Positions 58,290 to 64,000 of a stretch of 64,000 nt of DNA are shown in pieces. The stretch is from Prosapia bicincta. Its lineage: Eukaryota > Arthropoda > Insecta > Hemiptera > Cercopidae. How positions within the stretch are numbered: the first letter of the stretch is position 1; each line of letters opens with the position of its first letter. The notes under the pieces were generated by a model. It did not search any database, was not told where the DNA came from, and was given only the letters and a program-made list of their open reading frames with translations. The DNA is taken from positions 172,749,024 through 172,813,023 of the forward strand of contig JBAIZL010000002.1 in NCBI GenBank assembly GCA_036971475.1, in the 5' to 3' direction. Position numbers and translations under genes: made by a program.

Positions 58290-61200
58290 CCTTTAGCACT
58301 ATTGGTTGATAAATATATATCACATTCAGTGTAGCGCTGTAGCAAAAAATATAATATTTTTCAATTCCTACTATTAGTTCACATTCTCCTTATATATATC
58401 TTGTACAAATTTTCAATCGTTAATAAAATACGTATTTATTCTTCCAAAATTTATATTGGATGACAATTGATGTTAATACAGTTTTTCATTCATTAACTAA
58501 TTTAAATTTAAAAAAACTTAACATCCTAATTGCATTTGAACTGAGGAACTTGATATTCGAAATCCAGCACGTTGGCACTGAGCCAACTGTCCCATAGCTA
58601 GAAATCAATTACTAAAAAATATATAAAATTATAAAAGAAGGATTCTTTGCAATAGTGAAGGTGTATAGAATAAGTTATGGAGCACCATCAGTTTCATAAA
58701 TTAGAAACGATAAAAAAAGCGAATAAATAGTAACAAACAAAAATATTAGTCCAACATCATATATGGAAAAGAGAGGAAATTGGAAAATTGCAATAAAATT
58801 CGCTTTATATTTTGGCACTTAAAATTGTGATTAAGTCATATGTATATACATATTTATATTAACTGCAATAGTTAATTAATTACTATAATTAATTGAAATG
58901 AAAAGTAACTCAAATAAAATTTCTCTTTGTCAATCTCAGTAGAAATTGACTTGAACATTTTTTTCTATATTACTTGATTACATCTTGGGTCAACCATATA
59001 AACGGAGATCTGTCTATTGTATCGGGACTAGATATAGTAGATACGCCATAAATTTACCATTATATAATCTCCTTAAATTAAATACAGTTTTCGTGTAAAA
59101 TGAACAGATTTTTTCGTTTTTTGGGCGGGCGTAAAACGTGATCGATTAGGCGGTGGTTTAATTCGCTGTTTGAATATCACAGTGTATTGCCTTCTTTGAT
59201 TACCTCTTAGTTGGTTTGTTATGTAGAACTTTAGGTCCAGAAGGAATTTGTAATTAAGTGTACTGAAAATGTAATATCAGAAAATGACAATAAATTTCAA
59301 CCAAGGGACATTAGTAGTTCTAAAAGTATGAACGACATCAATTAGTCAGACAGAGGAGGAAATGGTTTTTGTAGGCCTAAAAGTTTTGCAGCGTTTGTCG
59401 TTTTATAATGGCCACTGGAAATATAGTGTCGGGGTTAGTTTTAGAGATAGAGCTGAGATTAAAAAGAGAATCACGAACGAAAAGTGTTTTGAAATGAAAC
59501 TTTGTGACTCTAAGAAGTTTAAGTTTTATACCGTAGGAAAAGTGATTTCTGCTGGTGGAAGGTTCACTGCCTTTTTTGCGTTATTATCTTTTCTTAATTT
59601 CTTTACAATGACGTACAGAATATAATCAAACATAAAAACTAACGAGTCGTTTTTAAAAACTAGGTATGACGAACACACAATTAATTGCTTTATTGAATGT
59701 ATGACTAATGGTTTAACTATTACGAGGAAGATAATTACGTAATATGGAATCAGAAGGACTTCAGGTCGGCATGCAGAACGAGATCCATTAGAGCCGTTGA
59801 GATTACGCATATGTGGATAAATTGAGCTTACGAAGAGCGAAGGGCAGAGGTAGCAAACATAATCCACAAAGTAAGAGGAACGAAAGGATCGCCCTCCGCT
59901 GTGTCCGGAGGAACTAAGGGGAGTCGGAGTTAGGTCTCAGCTAGGAAAGACTCAAGGAGTTTCCGAGACGTGTGGAAAGATAAAAGGATATCAGATATGC
60001 TCAGGTGAAGACGAGATGCGGAAGGATGAAGTATAGGAGGTTTCTGACCTTGAGAGGGCTAAGCTATGTTTGGATTTGAGTGAGAAGAGGTTGAAATGAA
60101 TAATAGTTGCTTTGGTAAAAACAGGTAAGACCTAAATAGAAAAAGTTAGACGCTTATATCAAGATACTACCTCGAAGATCTTCTCCCCTGCAGAGGAAAT
60201 GGACATCCTGTCAAAAGTAATACCTCCAGTGTGCGATTTTCCCACTTGGAAAAGAAGATGACTTAAAATTTACTGCTTTCAGTGTTTACCATGTCACAGA
60301 CACAGGGCATCCATCTAGTGCTGGATAAGCTTCTTGGCATATCAGATGCTCGTCAAGCTGCTATAAAACATGATTTAAAGAAATACTAGAGACATAGTGA
60401 AGAAGCGTAATAGAGAACCCTGCGGGAAACCTGCAGGTACAGGTATAAATAAAGAGGTAATTTTCGAGAGAAACACATTAATTTCTATCGAAGAGGTAGG
60501 GGAAGAAGAGGAATACTGGATGTTTAAAATTTATTTCAAATCAGTAACTTAGCTAAAATAAAATAAAACGTAAAAGCTTTTAAAAAATTATAGAACAAGA
60601 AAATATTGTTATTTGGAAGAAAGTTCTGACATAAAAAAAGAAGTGTAAAGCTTTTCAATACTTTTGTAAAAGTTAAATTACACTGTTAAGACCAAATTAC
60701 TTGTTTTGTAAAGAAATCTGATCCCTCTTCGACCGAATATTCAACAACATTAATATAGAAACTTGAAGTGGAAGGGAAGGAAGCTGAATTCCACGTGCTT
60801 CTTCTGTTTTAAAAGCTTAGAATTATATGAAATCTTGCGGAATGCTTTTAAGTAAGTAAAGCTTAAGATACTCGTACTTTGGAAATAACTGTAGCATGAA
60901 GGAATGCGCGCGAAGTACTTTTGGGTAAATTAAACCTTCATTTATTCGTATAAAGTGGAGAAATTTATTTAAAATATCCGTCTAAGTTGAATGTAAAATA
61001 TGCAAGTACCCTACAATATTTCTTGAACATTTTCATTAGAAAATTAGAATGAATATTTTAAAAGTCAAACAGTTCTTAATAAATTTCCATAGTATTAACG
61101 CGTTCGTAAAATATAGAATAATAAAGCCCGTTGCAAAGACAAGAAGTACGTCTTTCTGAGTTAAAAAATACAGCATTTAAGGAATACATAAATAGGGCAA

Positions 61201-61680
61201 AAGAAATATATGTTTTCTACGAATTTTAGGTAGACATAATACTACGATAAACAAACGCCGGCCCGTTCAAATTTAAAAAAATCCTTAAAATATAATGTTT
61301 TATTAAAAATATAATGATGCGATATTTATCTCTCAGCACCATTAGTACGGGTCATGATGTTCATTCTTTAATAACATTTTAACTATACCAACAACTTTAC
61401 CTTCTTCATACATGATAGTGAAATTATAGACTGCTCCCGATGATAATGATAGGAAATACATTCACTTCAAGTACGCAACCACAGAGACATGACATCCATA
61501 ACCTCCTATTATTCCGAACATTTACCGAGCATTCTTGGCTTATGCACTCATTAACTTTATAGTGATTATTTACAGCTTCAGGCACATACAAACTATTCAA
61601 TAATAGCTGACAAGTGAAGTATGGTGTGTTTGCAGTGAAGTGGTTATTGTGTTAGCAGGTAAGATATAATCAAATATAAA
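58290..61680. other. Non-coding stretch, no gene recognised
   Basis: An 87-codon frame at 59362-59625 (+) has ordinary composition but no known motif, and the opposite strand is also open. I could not support a gene. 59880-60540 is more purine-rich and GC-richer than its surroundings without a clear frame. Confidence 0.45.
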
Positions 61681-61944
61681 CATCTTATTTTTATTTTGAG
61701 TACCATAATTACCTGCCAATCCTAGCATTGTCCCACTCCCCGGTGACGCGTTTCGGAGCACTTCCATCAGTCAGAACCTATTATGAACTCCTGATGAACT
61801 TAAGTTCATCACTTATTATGGAGGTGGTCCACCACCTCCATCGCCGAAGTTGTGACTAATAGAGGTGCTCCGAAACGCGTCACCGGGGAGTGGGGCAATG
61901 CTAGGATTGGAAGGTAATTATGATACTCAAAATAAAAATAAGAA
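61681..61944. repeat. Fold-back repeat (~85-bp arms) with hammerhead-like core
   Basis: 61681-61767 pairs with 61865-61944 at about 90%, including GACGCGTTTCGGAGCAC / GTGCTCCGAAACGCGTC. Between them lie a short AACTTAAGTT palindrome and GGAGGTGG-TCCA-CCACCTCC (61820-61839). The left arm on the minus strand reads CTGATG-GAAGTGCTCC-GAAAC-GC-GTC. This is a hammerhead-like order with a GGA/TCC stem II and a two-pair stem III, lacking the A after CTGATG. Confidence 0.85.
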
Positions 61945-63395
61945 TATAAATCCTAGTGGAAAAGTAGAAAATTATCAAAAATATAAACGTTATCGTTGTC
62001 ACAGGCGAGACTTAGGCAAGCGAAGATTAAACCCAAATAAACGTCATCGTGGTGACAGGCCTTGTTTGGCACCTCTAAACGTCATCGTGCTCGAAAGCGA
62101 AGATTAGCTACAAATAAAATTTACCGATGTCACTGGTTAGTCTTAGACATATATAAACTATGCTACACTAACAACTGCCAACTAAAGACATTTAACGTAG
62201 TAGTAAGAGAGCATGTACGCATATAAAAGAAGATGTCACAGATAAAAACGCATAGCTTTTAATGCCACATTTAAAAAACATTTAAAAAGTAATTGGCTTA
62301 GGCGCGATAAAGAGTCTTACTGCCGTAGCAGGTGAGATGTGTGTTATTGGGAAGGTTTATCTATTAAGGTGAAATGAAAACACAAAAATTTCTAGGAGGA
62401 GGGGTGAAGTCAAGGGTAAAGGTGAACTTGATGACAAGCTTATAGTTACATGTCAAGGAGTTTTAACATGCAAATTAAAACACATATCGTAAAGGTTAAC
62501 GTTTCCAAAGGCGAGATGAAGAAAGAATGTCCTAGTAGGCGATATCCAAACACTTGTATAACTTCGCCTTACTTGCTTGAAAAATAAAGGCAGTAAGTTT
62601 CAACAGCTAGAAAGTCCTATAGTTGCAGTAGTTTTTCTTTTTTTCAAATATCGGGTTAAAATGCTCTCCGACATCATCTAATTCCCAGTGTCCATATCTC
62701 CTTTTACCCCGAAAGATCCTCCTTCACCTCTTTCTCTCTCTTTTCCATTTCTCTGGCAATCCTGTCCCTCCAGCTTCGACTTGTTCTTACTCTCTTTACC
62801 GTCCATGGGGTCTTCCCCTTATTAATTTTTGGTCGTCTTTTGTCTGGCATTCTTGTACAAGGTCGTACCCTTTCAATTATTATGAACAACTGTGTGGAGA
62901 ATTCATCTCGCGGATTTTAAATGGATCTCCCTTTCTAGTGTCGATTGCACTCCGCCAAAAGTTCATTTCAGTTGCTTCCATTATTTGTTTTGAACGGTTT
63001 TTCAACTTCCACTTTTTACTGTTTATTATATTTGTGAAAATGGACAGAAATATATACATACGTTTGTTTCTTTTTAATATATGCCTGTCCTATAATTTAC
63101 TAATGAGTAATGTAAAACCTTTCACTCCCAGATATTTGCTTCCAAAATTGCTTCGTCCAGTTTGCCATTTGATATAATCATACCCTGATGTTTACTCTTC
63201 ACGTTTCCAATACATTGTCCATTTTCCAATATTAAGTTTGTATCTAGGATCATCAGTATCCAGCATCTCCCCCCGACAGACAAGTATTTAGTTTTTTCGA
63301 AGGTTATGTCCGGAACCCAGATTTTATATTTTTGGGCCACTTTTATACATGTTCGTGTATTCTAGGTCTTCGTAGCGAGTATCATTAGTAGAGGT
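61945..63395. other. Non-coding stretch, no gene recognised
   Basis: Short frames such as 62704-62889 (minus, Lys/Arg-rich, with 'SWRDRIAREMEKREKEVKE') and 62938-63177 have no recognised family. Confidence 0.45.
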
Positions 63396-63399
63396 TATT

Positions 63400-63909
63400 T
63401 TTAGGTTAGGTTAGGTTATGTTAGGTTAGGTTATGGTTAGGTTAGGTTAGGTTAGGTTAGTTTAGGTTAGGGTAGGTTAGGTTAGGTTAGGGTAGGTTAG
63501 GATAGGTTAGGTTTCGTTAGATTAGGGTAGGTTAGGTTAGGTTAGGTTAGGTAAGGTTGTGTTAGGTTAGGGTTGGTTAGGATTGGTTAGGTTTGGTTAG
63601 GTTAGGGTAGGCTATGTTAGGTTGTGTTAGGTTAGGTTAGGTTAGGTTTACTTATTTTACGATAGGTTGGGTCAGGTTAGATTAGGTTAGGTTAGGTTAT
63701 GGTTATGTTAGGTTAGGCTAGGTTAGGTTAGTTTAGGTTAGGTTGGATTGGGTTTGGTTAGGTTAGGTTAGGTTAGGGTGAGGGTAAGGGTTAACGTTAG
63801 GTTAGATTAGGTTAGGTTAGGATAGGTTAGGTTAGGTTACGTTAGGTTAGGTTTAGGGTAGGTTAGGTTAGGTTAGGTTAAGTTATGGTTAGGTTAGGTT
63901 AGGTTAGGA
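63400..63909 (+). repeat. Interstitial (TTAGG)n telomere-type array
   Basis: About 510 bp of TTAGG units with variants (TTAGGG, TTATGG, TTTAGG, TTGTG). TTAGG is the ancestral telomere repeat of insects and other arthropods. The same 9-bp word GAGTATCAT occurs on both sides (63377-63385 and 63908-63916). The array is degenerate and within unique DNA, so it is interstitial rather than a chromosome end as far as the window shows. Confidence 0.9.
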
Positions 63910-64000
63910 GTATCATGTCTTTTAGTCGTGAGCGATTATCATCTGGTCGTCTGCTAATGAAAGTGAATATAATGTCGCATCTTTCAAGTCAATTCTCATG

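Noticed and set aside
58535..58600. tRNA-like sequence on the minus strand (TGGCTCAG and TTCGAAT boxes)
   Set aside because: The acceptor and anticodon stems do not pair and the boxes are imperfect. At most it is an old tRNA-derived SINE head.
59362..59867. Overlapping open frames on both strands (87 and 113 codons)
   Set aside because: No recognised motif, no splice evidence and both strands open, so neither can be supported as a gene.
62704..62889. Basic minus-strand frame, possible LINE fragment
   Set aside because: Composition is suggestive but no family motif could be placed, and the frame is short.

Overview
This window is AT-rich, intron-bearing eukaryotic DNA, most probably from an insect. 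Four things point there: a two-exon gene of the MBF2 family (an insect family), a Ty3/gypsy element with the LTR ends and target preference of insect errantiviruses, a BEL/Pao element, and a ~510-bp interstitial tract of TTAGG, the ancestral insect telomere motif. I cannot assign an order. Flies are less likely because they lack TTAGG telomeres.

Host genes are sparse. The last coding exon of a VPS45-like Sec1/Munc18 gene lies at 9442-9655 (+). A complete small secreted MBF2-family gene lies at 55899-57030 (-), in two coding exons. One further possible first exon (50597-50717, +) is speculative. Nearly everything else is transposon-derived or repetitive.

Layout. 1-6.2 kb: AT-rich repeats, including a 1.4-kb element with ~220-bp inverted arms. 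6.2-9.4 kb: a decayed piggyBac element (TTAA to TTAA), split by a second, internally deleted piggyBac element in the opposite orientation, ending 59 bp upstream of the VPS45 exon. 10.1-10.7 kb: a Penelope-like element 3' end (GIY-YIG domain followed by a near-canonical hammerhead ribozyme). 12.2-13.1 kb: a third piggyBac-type element. 14-15 kb: a gypsy gag remnant. 16.6-17.7 kb: a jockey-like LINE ORF1 remnant. 19.9-20.9 kb: a Tigger/pogo-type element. 24.6-31.3 kb: a nearly intact Ty3/gypsy element on the minus strand, inserted in a (TA)n tract. 31.8-39 kb: fold-back repeats, an internally deleted pogo-like element, and a ~92-bp satellite array. 39.2-48.6 kb: a BEL/Pao locus in which a solo LTR with its own target-site duplication is followed, after 1.36 kb of flank, by a second full-length copy and the same flank again. 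50-54 kb: TA, GT and GA microsatellites. 54.8-62 kb: more fold-back repeats, a LINE remnant and the MBF2 gene. 63.4-63.9 kb: the TTAGG tract.

Three signals merit most attention. First, the 1,759-bp direct repeat at the BEL locus looks like a solo-LTR allele and a full-length allele placed in tandem. Second, a family of fold-back repeats repeatedly carries hammerhead-like CTGATG...GAAA cores, as in Penelope-like elements. Third, a satellite array shares its monomers with those mobile repeats. Many reading frames are broken by single-base indels. Some of these may be sequencing or assembly errors rather than decay.
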